This document shows, in pieces, positions 7,975-15,905 of a stretch of DNA of 60,249 bases; position 1 is the first letter of the stretch, and each line of letters opens with the position of its first letter. A program made the translations under genes and the position numbers. The stretch is from contig JAYPHU010000023.1 of the NCBI GenBank assembly GCA_038127535.1, forward strand, positions 1 through 60,249. The letters are read 5' to 3'. The notes below the pieces were generated by a model, which worked only from the letters and a program-made list of their open reading frames with translations, did not search any database and was not told the DNA's origin. The DNA comes from JAYPHU01 sp038127535. GTDB lineage: Bacteria; Pseudomonadota; Alphaproteobacteria; Rhodospirillales; UBA2165.

Positions 7975-8706
7975 ATGTCCGATACGGTCATCATCGAAAA
8001 GAAGAACGACATTACCTGGATTACCATCGACAATCCGGATAACGGCAACAAGGTGAATGACGCCATGAACCTGGCGCTGATCGGGGCCATGGACGGCGCG
8101 GCCGACGACTCCCGCCTGATCGTGCTGCAATCGACCGGCCCGGATTTCAGCATGGGCCGCGACGGCGGCGGCAAACCGCCTCATGTCGTCGCCCCGGAAG
8201 CCTATGACATGCGGGATTTCTTCGACCCGGTGTTCAATTTCTATGACGCTTTCCGGCGAACGCCGCTCCCAGTGATCGGCAAGGTCCAGGGCCGGGCCAG
8301 CGGCTTCGGCTGCGCCATGGCCGCCCTTTGCGACATTACCATCGGCGCGGATACGTCGAGCTACAACGTGCCGGAGACGGAACACCGGATCATGCCGACC
8401 ATGGTGATGTCGGCTCTGATCGACCGGCTGCCCCGCAAGGCCATCACCTATATGACCTATACCACCGACTATATCGACGCGCAGCACGCGCTCTCCATCG
8501 GCCTGATCAGTGCCATCGCGCCGGAAGGGGAGCTTGATACGGCGCTCGATGCGACAATCGAGAAGGTCACCCGCATCCCCGACCCGGCGCTACGCGCGGT
8601 GAAGGAGTTCGCCACCAACGGCATCGGTCTGCCCATGCCGCAAGCAGAGACCTACGCCCGCAGCCTGCACGCCATGGTCAACTCGTCGTCCAAGATGCGG
8701 AAGTAG
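7975..8706 (+). CDS. Enoyl-CoA hydratase/isomerase (crotonase) family protein
   Basis: The 243-aa protein shows the crotonase fold. The first oxyanion-hole segment is LQSTGPDFSMGRD (about 43-55) and the second is GRASGFGCAMAALCDITIGAD (about 108-128), followed by the ETEHRIMPTMV region near the active-site acid. Crotonases hydrate, isomerise or cleave acyl-CoA thioesters; the substrate is not evident. A GGGAGG ribosome site precedes the ATG. It lies only 8 bp upstream of a deleted O-methyltransferase gene and then RidA on the same strand, so these likely formed one operon. Confidence 0.88.
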   Translation: MSDTVIIEKKNDITWITIDNPDNGNKVNDAMNLALIGAMDGAADDSRLIVLQSTGPDFSMGRDGGGKPPHVVAPEAYDMRDFFDPVFNFYDAFRRTPLPVIGKVQGRASGFGCAMAALCDITIGADTSSYNVPETEHRIMPTMVMSALIDRLPRKAITYMTYTTDYIDAQHALSIGLISAIAPEGELDTALDATIEKVTRIPDPALRAVKEFATNGIGLPMPQAETYARSLHAMVNSSSKMRK

Positions 8707-8714
8707 GCAAGCCG

Positions 8715-9167
8715 ATGCCCGATCTCATGCGCCTGGCGAGCACGGTGCTGCTCTCTTATCTCAGGCAGACGTCACTGCGGGAGACGGATGTGCAGCGCCA
8801 GCTCCGCGAGGAGACTAGCCGGCTCCAGGAGAGCGGCTGGGCGGTGGTGCCGGAACAGACACAGTTCTTGGCGCTGCTGGTGCAGATCAGCGGGGCCAAG
8901 CGGGTGCTGGAGTTGGGCACCTTTACCGGCGCCAACAAAAAAGACTACGGGGCTTATTTCGACCGGGCGATGGTTCTGGTGCGGACCGACGGCATGCTCG
9001 CCTTCGATAATGTATTTTGGAGCGGTAATGTCCTGAACAAGGCCAACCAGGAAAAATCCACGGTCGCCATCCGGACGCTGAACGAACGATTACACGCCGA
9101 TGAGCGGCTGAGCATTTCCATGCTACCGCTGGATGACGGTCTGACAGTCGCTTGGAAACGGGCTTGA
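8715..9167 (+). pseudogene. Class I SAM-dependent O-methyltransferase with internal in-frame deletion
   Basis: The N-terminal 72 residues (QTSLRETDVQRQLREET, VVPEQTQFL, KRVLELGTFTG) match the start and motif I of caffeoyl-CoA-type O-methyltransferases. The C-terminal part (KKDYGAYFDRAMVLVRTDGM, AFDNVFWSG) matches the family's end. Intact relatives are about 220 aa and have roughly 65 extra residues between these parts, holding the acidic SAM-ribose ligand and the FIDADK metal site. Here ELGTFTGA is joined directly to NKKDYGAYF near position 8930. The 150-aa product lacks the cofactor-binding core and should be inactive, although the frame is open and a start codon is present. Confidence 0.82.
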
Positions 9168-9185
9168 GGATAAGAGGAGGCTTGA

Positions 9186-9548
9186 ATGACCAAGATTGAT
9201 CGCGGTCCCGGCAATGTGCCGACCCGCCGCTGGGGGTCCGCCTACAAAGACCTGGTGTGGGCGCTGGGCATGAGCGACGACTACACCCTGTCGGCGGAAG
9301 ATCAGGTGAAACGAGCCTACGAGAATTTGGATAAAGTTCTGGCCGATCTCGGCTCGGACAAAACCAACATCATCTCCGCCACGGTGATCCTCAACGATAT
9401 CGAAAACAAAGTCATGGCGGACAAGGTCTGGGCCGACTGGATCGGTGACAATCCCGATCACTGGCCGGAACGGTCCTGCCACGGCGTAGATTTACATGCC
9501 GGCAACGAAATCGAAATCAGAGTGGTCGCCATCCGAAACGACGCTTAG
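9186..9548 (+). CDS. RidA/YjgF/YER057c family protein
   Basis: This 120-aa protein is a member of the RidA family of trimeric imine/enamine deaminases and related enzymes. The conserved C-terminal signature PERSCHGVDLHAGNEIEIRV aligns with the RidA stretch that contains the arginine contacting the substrate carboxylate. The N-terminal GSAYKDLVWALGMSDD corresponds to the family's edge strand. The AGGAGG ribosome site is strong. It overlaps the 3' end of the convergent MetE-like gene by 4 bp. Several RidA paralogues serve catabolic pathways rather than housekeeping imine hydrolysis, which fits this neighbourhood. Confidence 0.85.
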   Translation: MTKIDRGPGNVPTRRWGSAYKDLVWALGMSDDYTLSAEDQVKRAYENLDKVLADLGSDKTNIISATVILNDIENKVMADKVWADWIGDNPDHWPERSCHGVDLHAGNEIEIRVVAIRNDA

Positions 9549-10666
9549 GCAGAGCCCCACACCTCTTCGGCGGTTTTCACCACCAGTTCCAGCTTGGCAT
9601 TCTGATCGGCGACGGAAATCAGGTTGCCCGTGTCAATGCTGGCGAACCCGCATTGCGGACTGAGCGCCAAATTATCCATGGGAACAATCGTGGCCGCCTC
9701 GTCGATCCTGCGTTTTATGGAATCAGCGGATTCGATCTCGCCGAACTTTGAGGTCACCAGACCCAGCACCACGTTCCGGTCTTTGACGACGTGCTTCAAG
9801 GGTTCGAAGTCTCCGGAACGGTCATCGTCGTATTCCAGGAAGAACGTATCCACATCGACCACCGGGAAGATGGCTTGGGCCAGCCGGGCATAGCCGCCCG
9901 ACACAATCCAGGAGCTCGCCGCATTGCCCCGGCAGAGATGCATGGAGATATGGGTCTCCGGCTTACGGTTCTTCACGCAGGCATTCAGCAGCTTGGCGTA
10001 GTCATGGATCAGCGTGTCCGGATTCTCGCCGATGCGCCGCAGGTTGTCGTTCATCCGGTCGTCCAGGAAATAGGTCAACACCGGATCATCGATCTGGATA
10101 TAACGGCAGCCCAAATCTTCCAGTGCGGCGATCTCGTCCTGATAGAACTTGGCCACGTCCGCCCAATACTCCTCCATGGTCGGGTAGTGGGTCTCATTGA
10201 TGGCCGCTCGGCCGCCGTGGAAATGTATCCGGGTCGGCGACGGCAGCGTGATCTTGGGCGTTTCGCTGGTGGCCTTAGCCAGCACCTCGTAATCCCGGCC
10301 GAGCAGCGCCTTGTCATGGGTGATTTTGCCGACGGTTCGAACGACCTTGGGGATATAGCCGGAGCCTTTGCCGCCATCGATCATGAACTCGGCGGACTCA
10401 TCATCGCCGGCGATCTCCACACCCGGGATTTGGCTGATGAAATCGATCCACCAGTTTTCTCGGCGGTATTCCCCGTCGGTGATGACTTTAAGCCCTAAAT
10501 TTTCCTGCAGTTTGGCGACACCGGCGATAGCCTCGTCCTCGACCGCCCGTAAGGTATCTGCCGGCAGCTCCCCGGCTTTCCATTTCTGCCGCGTCTCCAT
10601 CAGTTCGGGCGTACGTAACAGGCTGCCCACATGGTCGGCTCTGAAAAACGGATACGCTTTGGTCAT
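9545..10666 (-). CDS. Cobalamin-independent methionine synthase (MetE C-terminal domain)-like protein
   Basis: The 373-aa protein matches stand-alone MetE/UROD-fold proteins. It starts with RADHVGSLLRTPEL, continues with KVITDGEYRRENWW, and has putative zinc ligands in SMHLCRGN and SPQCGFAS that replace the MetE HxC and C positions. Full MetE has an additional N-terminal half and is about 750 aa; this short class transfers methyl groups from unknown donors or acts in catabolic clusters. It is the last gene of a minus-strand run with the DUF2848-like protein and the isochorismatase-type hydrolase (gaps of 9-20 bp), so a shared pathway is likely. Confidence 0.85.
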   Translation of the reverse strand: MTKAYPFFRADHVGSLLRTPELMETRQKWKAGELPADTLRAVEDEAIAGVAKLQENLGLKVITDGEYRRENWWIDFISQIPGVEIAGDDESAEFMIDGGKGSGYIPKVVRTVGKITHDKALLGRDYEVLAKATSETPKITLPSPTRIHFHGGRAAINETHYPTMEEYWADVAKFYQDEIAALEDLGCRYIQIDDPVLTYFLDDRMNDNLRRIGENPDTLIHDYAKLLNACVKNRKPETHISMHLCRGNAASSWIVSGGYARLAQAIFPVVDVDTFFLEYDDDRSGDFEPLKHVVKDRNVVLGLVTSKFGEIESADSIKRRIDEAATIVPMDNLALSPQCGFASIDTGNLISVADQNAKLELVVKTAEEVWGSA

Positions 10667-10686
10667 GATCTCTTCCTTGTCCGGGC

Positions 10687-11265
10687 CTAAGCAGGTTCAT
10701 CTATTTTGGCCGCCGAATAGCGGTAGTTCAAATCCCGGTCCAATACTGGATCGGTCAGTGTCAGCTCGTAAACGGTGCTGCCGGACGCATCCGCAAGCAA
10801 CGGCAAGCCGGCGTAGAGCATGACCGCGCCTGAGGGAATCTCCTCAATCCGGTTGATATCCATCATGCTCAAAAGCGTGCCGTCCTGAAGGATAGCGTTG
10901 TCCGACGCGCGTACGTTGAGTCTCAGATCGCCGGCGTGATCCGCCATGTCTTTGTAGCGCCACGCCTGACGGCACAGCAGCTTTGTACCTTCCCGAAACC
11001 CGAGCGCCGAGTCCAAAGCCCGGTCCCGATGGATGGAGGCAAGGCCAATCAGCATCCCTGCCCCGGCCGCGATAAGCGCTACCGCGCCATCGGCGCAACT
11101 TTCGCCCACCGTTTGAATTTCCGTATTCATGGACAGCCGGTCGTTGGGAGAGCGGATCAGGGCTTCTCCCGCCACGCTGACCGACACGTCATCAATTAGA
11201 ATATCCGGCGTGACCAGCGTCTCGCCTTCCACCACATGGGGCCGGTATATGAAGCTGCTCGCCAC
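10687..11265 (-). CDS. DUF2848-like protein
   Basis: This 192-aa soluble protein looks like DUF2848. The comparable pattern is a GLASIHRDRALDS segment, then KLLCRQAWRYKDMADHAGDL, an LQDGTL motif and a final IPSGAVMLYAGLPLL. DUF2848 proteins are usually about 220 aa, have no fixed function and tend to sit beside hydrolases and amidases. The GTG at 11265 lies 9 bp after the stop of the upstream hydrolase, so the genes are co-transcribed. The assignment rests on my reading of a short pattern and could be wrong at family level. Confidence 0.5.
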   Translation of the reverse strand: MASSFIYRPHVVEGETLVTPDILIDDVSVSVAGEALIRSPNDRLSMNTEIQTVGESCADGAVALIAAGAGMLIGLASIHRDRALDSALGFREGTKLLCRQAWRYKDMADHAGDLRLNVRASDNAILQDGTLLSMMDINRIEEIPSGAVMLYAGLPLLADASGSTVYELTLTDPVLDRDLNYRYSAAKIDEPA

Positions 11266-11274
11266 CCCTGCCCT

Positions 11275-11949
11275 CTAAGCCAGCAAATTGTCGATGCAGT
11301 CGTCGGTGGTGCGCACGTCGCCGAAGCTCTGCCACACCGACGTCAGGCCGACCAGATGATCCTCGTCATAACGGGCCGCGTTGGCGTCGGACACCATTGC
11401 CACACGATATCCCATCATCATGGCGTCCCGTGCGCTGGTCTCGCAACAGAAGTTGGTCGCCGTGCCCGCCACCAGCAAATTCTCGATCCTGCGTTCCTGC
11501 AACTGGTCATGCAGATCGGACGATCCTTGGATAAATGTGCTGAACCGGGTCTTGAGGGTGACAATGTCTTCATCCTTCACCACCAGGTCCGGGAAAATCT
11601 CATGCCCCTCCGTCCCCATGGTGAGGCCGTCCTTGTGCGCCTTCATCTTGGCGGGCGTGAAGAAATAGTCGTGATAGATCGGCCAAAGGCTCGGGCCGTC
11701 CAGTTCTTCGGCTACGGTGAGCTTAACCCAAGCGACCACGCCGCCCTTGCCACGGACCACATCCGCCAGCTTGTTGATGTTAGGGCAAATACTGATCGCG
11801 GTCTCCACCTCGGCCACGAAGAAGTTCTGCATGTCGATAACTACAAGCGCCGTCTTGGCCGGATCAAACTTGTCGAAGACCATCAGCTTGCCCCGTTTGG
11901 CCATGATCCGTTCGATCACGTAATCGGGTATTTCCAGATTGTGCGGCAT
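11275..11949 (-). CDS. Isochorismatase-family cysteine hydrolase
   Basis: This 224-aa protein has the isochorismatase-superfamily fold with a complete catalytic triad: Asp in LVVIDMQNFF, Lys in AWVKLTV and Cys in GTATNFCCETSARDAMMMGY. The residues before the cysteine resemble amidase members such as N-carbamoylsarcosine amidase and RutB more than true isochorismatases. A ureide or amide substrate is therefore likely but not proven. An AGGAGGAC site precedes the ATG. It starts the group with the DUF2848-like and MetE-like genes. Confidence 0.85.
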   Translation of the reverse strand: MPHNLEIPDYVIERIMAKRGKLMVFDKFDPAKTALVVIDMQNFFVAEVETAISICPNINKLADVVRGKGGVVAWVKLTVAEELDGPSLWPIYHDYFFTPAKMKAHKDGLTMGTEGHEIFPDLVVKDEDIVTLKTRFSTFIQGSSDLHDQLQERRIENLLVAGTATNFCCETSARDAMMMGYRVAMVSDANAARYDEDHLVGLTSVWQSFGDVRTTDDCIDNLLA

Positions 11950-11968
11950 TGTAAGTCCTCCTCTTTCT

Positions 11969-12979
11969 CTAGACGCCCGGCTGCCAGGCCATCATGCGTA
12001 TTTCGCCCAGTTCCCGGGTCATTTTTTCCCAGGTATCTCCGCCGTCCTGAGACCGGAATATTTGACCCAGGATCGTATGACAGAAAATCAAATCAGGATC
12101 GGCCGGGTTGGTGGCGATCCACCAGATCGTGCTGTTCACGTGCCCGGGCAGCTTCGCATCTTCCCACGTCTCGCCAAAGTCCCGGCTTCGAAGCAGCATG
12201 CCGGTCTCCCCCGACGGCTTGTCGCCAACAGACAGAAACATGACGCCTGACGCATCTTTGCGTTTACGAATGCAGCGCATATATTTCCACGGCGCGATAG
12301 GAATGTCGTGATAGGTCCAATTCGCGCCGTTGTCGGAACTCCGGTGCAGCCCTTCTTCTGTCGAACACAGAAGCGTCCGCGTGCCGTCGGCATGATCAAA
12401 GAACACCAGATTATGGGTGTCGTTGGAGGTCAGTCCGTCGTTGCACTTATGCCAGGTCTCCCCCAGATCCGTGGTCTTGAAAACACCGTCGATCTCGATG
12501 GTCACCCAGACGGTCTTGTGGTCCACCGGGTCAAATTGGATCGACGTGATCCGGGGTGTGTTGATGAACCAGCACTCGGTGGAATTGCTCAGATCGCATC
12601 GATGCCAGTTCTGCCCACCGTCCAAGGAGCGATAAATTTCTGCGGGTCGGGTGCCGGCAAAGATAATGTCCGGGTCCGCCGGCGACTGGGCAATCTGTTG
12701 TATGTGGAGATCATCCATCGGCGACGGGATATAGACCCAGTTGCTCGCCTTTGGCGCCCAGCGATAGACGCCCAGGTCGGTGCCTGCCAGAACCTCGCCC
12801 GGCCGGCCAGGGTGAACGGACACGGACCAGCACCGGGATTCATTGTAGATACCGCCGGTCGGCGTGTGCGCCCGGTTCCAGCTTTCGCCCCGGTCATAGC
12901 TGAACCAGACCGAATGCCCAACCGTCGCTGCATAAGCGGTTACATCCACGCGCGCTTCACTCCCCGTCTCATGAGGCAA
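11969..12979 (-). CDS. BNR/Asp-box repeat beta-propeller protein
   Basis: The 336-aa protein carries six Asp-box repeats (SYDRGESW, SLDGGQNW, TTDLGETW, SSDNGANW, SRDFGETW, SQDGGDTW) spaced 40-60 residues apart, diagnostic of a sialidase-type beta-propeller. There is no signal peptide, and the sialidase catalytic arginine pattern is not evident, so this is probably a non-enzymatic or glycosidase-like propeller related to Ycf48/VPS10-type folds. The TTG at 12979 gives the longest frame; a GTG ten codons inside is an alternative. It lies 19 bp upstream of the isochorismatase-type gene on the same strand. Confidence 0.8.
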   Translation of the reverse strand: MPHETGSEARVDVTAYAATVGHSVWFSYDRGESWNRAHTPTGGIYNESRCWSVSVHPGRPGEVLAGTDLGVYRWAPKASNWVYIPSPMDDLHIQQIAQSPADPDIIFAGTRPAEIYRSLDGGQNWHRCDLSNSTECWFINTPRITSIQFDPVDHKTVWVTIEIDGVFKTTDLGETWHKCNDGLTSNDTHNLVFFDHADGTRTLLCSTEEGLHRSSDNGANWTYHDIPIAPWKYMRCIRKRKDASGVMFLSVGDKPSGETGMLLRSRDFGETWEDAKLPGHVNSTIWWIATNPADPDLIFCHTILGQIFRSQDGGDTWEKMTRELGEIRMMAWQPGV

Positions 12980-13006
12980 GTCTAACGCAACAGTCCCGAA
13001 GATCGA

Positions 13007-13474
13007 TTATTTTTTGAAGATAGGATGGATGACCCGGTCGCCCGGCTTGATCCCGAGCCGCGACGCCGTACCCCCGTTGACTTCCAGCACCGCTAGCGCC
13101 CGGCCGCGGGACGGGATGGTCGCTTCCGAGAGGGGCACGGTGCGCTGGGCAATATTGATGATACGGCCGTCCGCCCCGATGAAGATCATATCCAGCGGGA
13201 TATAGGTGTTCTTCATCCACATGGTGATGCGGGTCGGCCGCTTGTAATCGAACAGCATGCCGGCATTGGGCGCCATGGACCGGCGGAACATCAGCCCCTG
13301 GGCCTGCTGTCTATCACTCACCGCCATTTCGACTGTAAATTTATGGGTGACGGTCTTGGTTTCGATCTCCAGCGAAGACTTGTCAAACGTGACCAGGGCC
13401 TGGGACCGCAATCCCGCAGGCAGCAGGGCAATGCCCGCAACCATAAATCCGATAAAATGCCGGCGGCTAATCAT
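13007..13474 (-). CDS. DUF192 family exported protein
   Basis: The 155-aa protein begins with a twin-arginine-like leader (SRRHFIGFMVAGIALL), followed by the DUF192 domain. Characteristic segments are QAQGLMFRRSMAPNAGMLF, MWMKNTYIPLDMIFIG and VLEVNGGTASRLGIKPGD. DUF192 proteins are small periplasmic or membrane-anchored proteins of unknown function, common in Alphaproteobacteria. Start and length agree with the family. It sits 14 bp downstream of the broken alpha/beta hydrolase gene on the same strand. Confidence 0.88.
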   Translation of the reverse strand: MISRRHFIGFMVAGIALLPAGLRSQALVTFDKSSLEIETKTVTHKFTVEMAVSDRQQAQGLMFRRSMAPNAGMLFDYKRPTRITMWMKNTYIPLDMIFIGADGRIINIAQRTVPLSEATIPSRGRALAVLEVNGGTASRLGIKPGDRVIHPIFKK

Positions 13475-13488
13475 GGGACAAATGTAGC

Positions 13489-14132
13489 TTAACTGGCCTG
13501 ATTGTCCACGTAGCGATTGGCCCAGGAGCTGATCACTGCGGCGACATAATAGGCGTCGACCCGGCTGGTGATCAGGTGGTCCGCCTTGTCCAATGATATA
13601 AAACTCTTGGGATGACGGGCGGCCTGATAAATTTCCACCGCGTTCTCGATACCGACAATATCGTCGATGTAACTGTGAAAGATCAGCAGCGCCTTCTTCA
13701 TATTCTTGATCTTCTCGGTCAGTTTTTGATCGGCAATGTCATCCAGGAAGCCCTTCTTGATGCGGAACGGCCGTCCGCCGATGCTGACTTCCGCCACGCC
13801 CTTCTTTTCAATCTCGTCCTTGGCGGAGGCAAAATAATGCTCCACATGATGGGGGTCGGCCAGCGCGCCGATGGTTGCGACAGCCACCACTTCCGGTATT
13901 TCGACCGAAGCGGACAACACCGCCGCCCCGCCCAAGCTGTGCCCAATCAGCATAAGGGGCGCCTGATACTCATCCCTCATAAACTTGGCGGCCGCCACCA
14001 GAATATCCTTGTAACCGGAAAACAGTAGGCACAGAGAACATAGCCCCGCGGCTCCCCCTCGTCGGGGATATCGAGCCGGGCCGAAAGCTCATCTCCAAAC
14101 GCCTCGGTAAAATTCAGATTCAACTGTGTCAT
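13489..14132 (-). pseudogene. Alpha/beta hydrolase with internal deletion and frameshift
   Basis: The N-terminus is readable from ATG 14132 (MTQLNLNFTEAFGDELSARL, then EPRGYVLCAYCF). The C-terminal two thirds lie in another frame (KDILVAAAKFMRDE, LMLIGHSLGGAAVLSA, KADHLITSRVDAYYVAAVI). They belong to one protein, the alpha/beta hydrolase often fused to OsmC, with nucleophile motif GHSLGG and C-terminal HLI histidine. Relatives have about 35-45 more residues between the two parts, including the RFDFTGLG segment. Here CYCF-like sequence runs into GYKDILV near 14010 with loss of frame. A GTG at 13998 could still drive a 169-aa fragment, but it would lack the first strands of the fold. Confidence 0.8.
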
Positions 14133-14538
14133 GGCAGATGTTTGCTTCTTTGGTTTTTGATGATCAAAGTCAAAGCCACGCCTTCCATATTTTACAGACC
14201 GGAATAGTGCCTATGTTCTCTCGGGGATAGGTTCAAAAGCATTTGGTTTTTACGCTAAATATTGGACAAACAAAGCAAAAAACACATAAAAAATGTGTTG
14301 AAAGCCCCGGACGAATCCCAAATAATACAGTACGTTTCAGTTATGATTGAACGACCAGATCACAGATGTTTCTTCTAACGGCTTAGGGCTTCAGACCGTT
14401 TTTCCGTCCAGCATTGATCCAAACCGGCACTTTATTGGTCGCTAAGATATGATTGTTTTGTTTGTATGACGGGAAAATTATTCGGCACCATCAGCCAGGT
14501 AACCGTTAAACGCTATCGACCGCTAATCGAGGGGTAAC
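14133..14538. other. Intergenic region upstream of aprM
   Basis: This 400-bp AT-rich region separates the divergent broken hydrolase gene from the apr operon and should hold the apr promoter. I see no gene. A perfect palindrome AACACAT-AAAAA-ATGTGTT lies at 14281-14299 and could be a regulator site or a hairpin; on the minus strand it is followed by a T-rich run. A GAGGGG ribosome site at 14529-14534 serves aprM. Confidence 0.6.
14281..14299. promoter_or_regulatory. Perfect 7-bp palindrome upstream of aprM
   Basis: AACACAT and ATGTGTT flank five A residues in the AT-rich apr upstream region, about 240 bp before the aprM start. It may be an operator or a weak hairpin; which one cannot be told from sequence alone. 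Confidence 0.35.
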
Positions 14539-14541
14539 TTG

Positions 14542-15381
14542 ATGTTTTCCAAAAATCCGTTCGCCGAACTCTCCGGCACCATCTCGCCAGACATTATGAA
14601 ATGGTATGTAGTCATTATGGCGCTTTGCGTTGCCGGCGGCACCTTGTTCGACATTATCCATAAGGGCAGCGCCCGCTATTTCTTCGAGAACTGGAGAAAC
14701 TCCAAGGCGCAAGCCAAGAAAGATGTCAGTGGAGGCGAAGCCATCGGCGTAGCCATGAACACGGTAGCACATGATGTTCTCACTTCAGGCGAGTTCTGCA
14801 ATCAAAAGCGCCGGATCGCGCACCTGCTGACCATGTACGGCTTCATCCTACACCTCGTCATGACAGCAATTATGGTGTTCGGCTATACCGGCGGCGCTGC
14901 CACTCCGGCCTACATGGCGCAACTCTGGTACCTGGGTGCGGCCCTGGTCAGCGTTGGCGGTTATTGGTTTTGGTTCTTCATCCGGGTTGATGTCGCTGCG
15001 GAAGGCAATCCCTGGAACCGGATTGTCCGGGCCGACCTGTTCATCCTGTCCCTGCTGGCCAGCTGCACCCTGGCGATCCTCTGGGGCTTGGCCCAGGCCG
15101 CCGGCAGCCCAGGTTCAATGATTTTGCTGGGCCTTTACCTGATCGCGACCACCGTTCTATTCGGCGGCGTGCCTTGGTCCAAGTTCTCCCACATGTTCTT
15201 CAAGCCGGCCGCCGCTTTTGAAAGGCGGATGTCGGTCGCGAACGAGACGCGGAACAATCTGCCGAAGCCGGCCGACCGCACCAGCGCGGAAGACCGCGAT
15301 CGCCACTCGATGGAGCTGTTGAAAGACGCCCCCCTGGATATGGGCTTGGGCATCAAACGCGAACAGCCTCGCCACTATTAA
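14542..15381 (+). CDS. aprM: AprM, membrane protein associated with adenylylsulfate reductase
   Basis: This 279-aa protein has about six hydrophobic segments (for example WYVVIMALCVAGGTLF, LLTMYGFILHLVMTAIMVF, LFILSLLASCTLAILWG) and a charged cytoplasmic tail. Its position directly before aprB and aprA, and its length, match AprM of sulfur-oxidising proteobacteria. There it is thought to connect AprBA to the quinone pool in place of QmoABC; that role is proposed rather than proven. The ATG at 14542 with GAGGGG upstream is preferred over the adjacent TTG. The gap to aprB is 44 bp. Confidence 0.88.
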   Translation: MFSKNPFAELSGTISPDIMKWYVVIMALCVAGGTLFDIIHKGSARYFFENWRNSKAQAKKDVSGGEAIGVAMNTVAHDVLTSGEFCNQKRRIAHLLTMYGFILHLVMTAIMVFGYTGGAATPAYMAQLWYLGAALVSVGGYWFWFFIRVDVAAEGNPWNRIVRADLFILSLLASCTLAILWGLAQAAGSPGSMILLGLYLIATTVLFGGVPWSKFSHMFFKPAAAFERRMSVANETRNNLPKPADRTSAEDRDRHSMELLKDAPLDMGLGIKREQPRHY

Positions 15382-15425
15382 TGCCCAGCAGCGCATAAGA
15401 TTTCAATAGAGAGAGAGATTATAAG

Positions 15426-15905
15426 ATGCCAACTTTTGTTTATATGACCCGGTGTGATGGCTGCGGACATTGTGTCGATATCTGTCCGTCCGACATTATG
15501 CACATCGATACGACCTATCGGCGCGCCTATAACCTTGAGCCCAATATGTGCTGGGAATGTTATTCCTGCGTGAAGGCTTGCCCGCAGAACGCCATCGACG
15601 TTCGCGGCTATGCCGACTTCGCGCCTCTCGGCCACAGCGTCAGGGTGCTCCGAGAGGAAGACAAAGGCACCATTGCCTGGCGGATCAAATTCCGCGACGG
15701 CACCGAAAAGAACTTCCTATCGCCGATCACCACCAAGCCTTGGGGTCGGGATATTCCGCAGTTGAAAGATGTCGAAGGTCCGACCCAGGAACAACGGGAC
15801 AGCCAGTTACTCTACAACGAGCCGAAGTACATCCGCTTCGACGACGGCGGCCTCCACACGTTGGAATCTAACGGCCTCACTATGAAGAAGGGCGTGTATT
15901 ACTAA
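15426..15905 (+). CDS. aprB: Adenylylsulfate (APS) reductase beta subunit
   Basis: This 159-aa iron-sulfur subunit carries two ferredoxin-type [4Fe-4S] motifs, CDGCGHCVDICPSD (from about residue 11) and CWECYSCVKACPQNAIDVRG (from about residue 43). The C-terminal tail (GTIAWRIKFRDG, LSPITTKPWG) wraps around the alpha subunit in the AprAB structure. It passes electrons between the AprA flavin and the membrane partner. In this genomic setting the enzyme most likely runs in the oxidative direction, forming APS from sulfite and AMP. Its TAA overlaps the aprA ATG by one base. Confidence 0.95.
   Translation: MPTFVYMTRCDGCGHCVDICPSDIMHIDTTYRRAYNLEPNMCWECYSCVKACPQNAIDVRGYADFAPLGHSVRVLREEDKGTIAWRIKFRDGTEKNFLSPITTKPWGRDIPQLKDVEGPTQEQRDSQLLYNEPKYIRFDDGGLHTLESNGLTMKKGVYY

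Noticed and set aside
10687..11265. Fumarylacetoacetate hydrolase-type call for the 192-aa protein
   Set aside because: The metal-site motifs of FAH proteins are absent. The DUF2848-like pattern fits better, though weakly.
11236..12243. 335-codon plus-strand frame
   Set aside because: It runs antisense across three real genes (end of the DUF2848-like gene, isochorismatase-type hydrolase, BNR protein) and has no domain.
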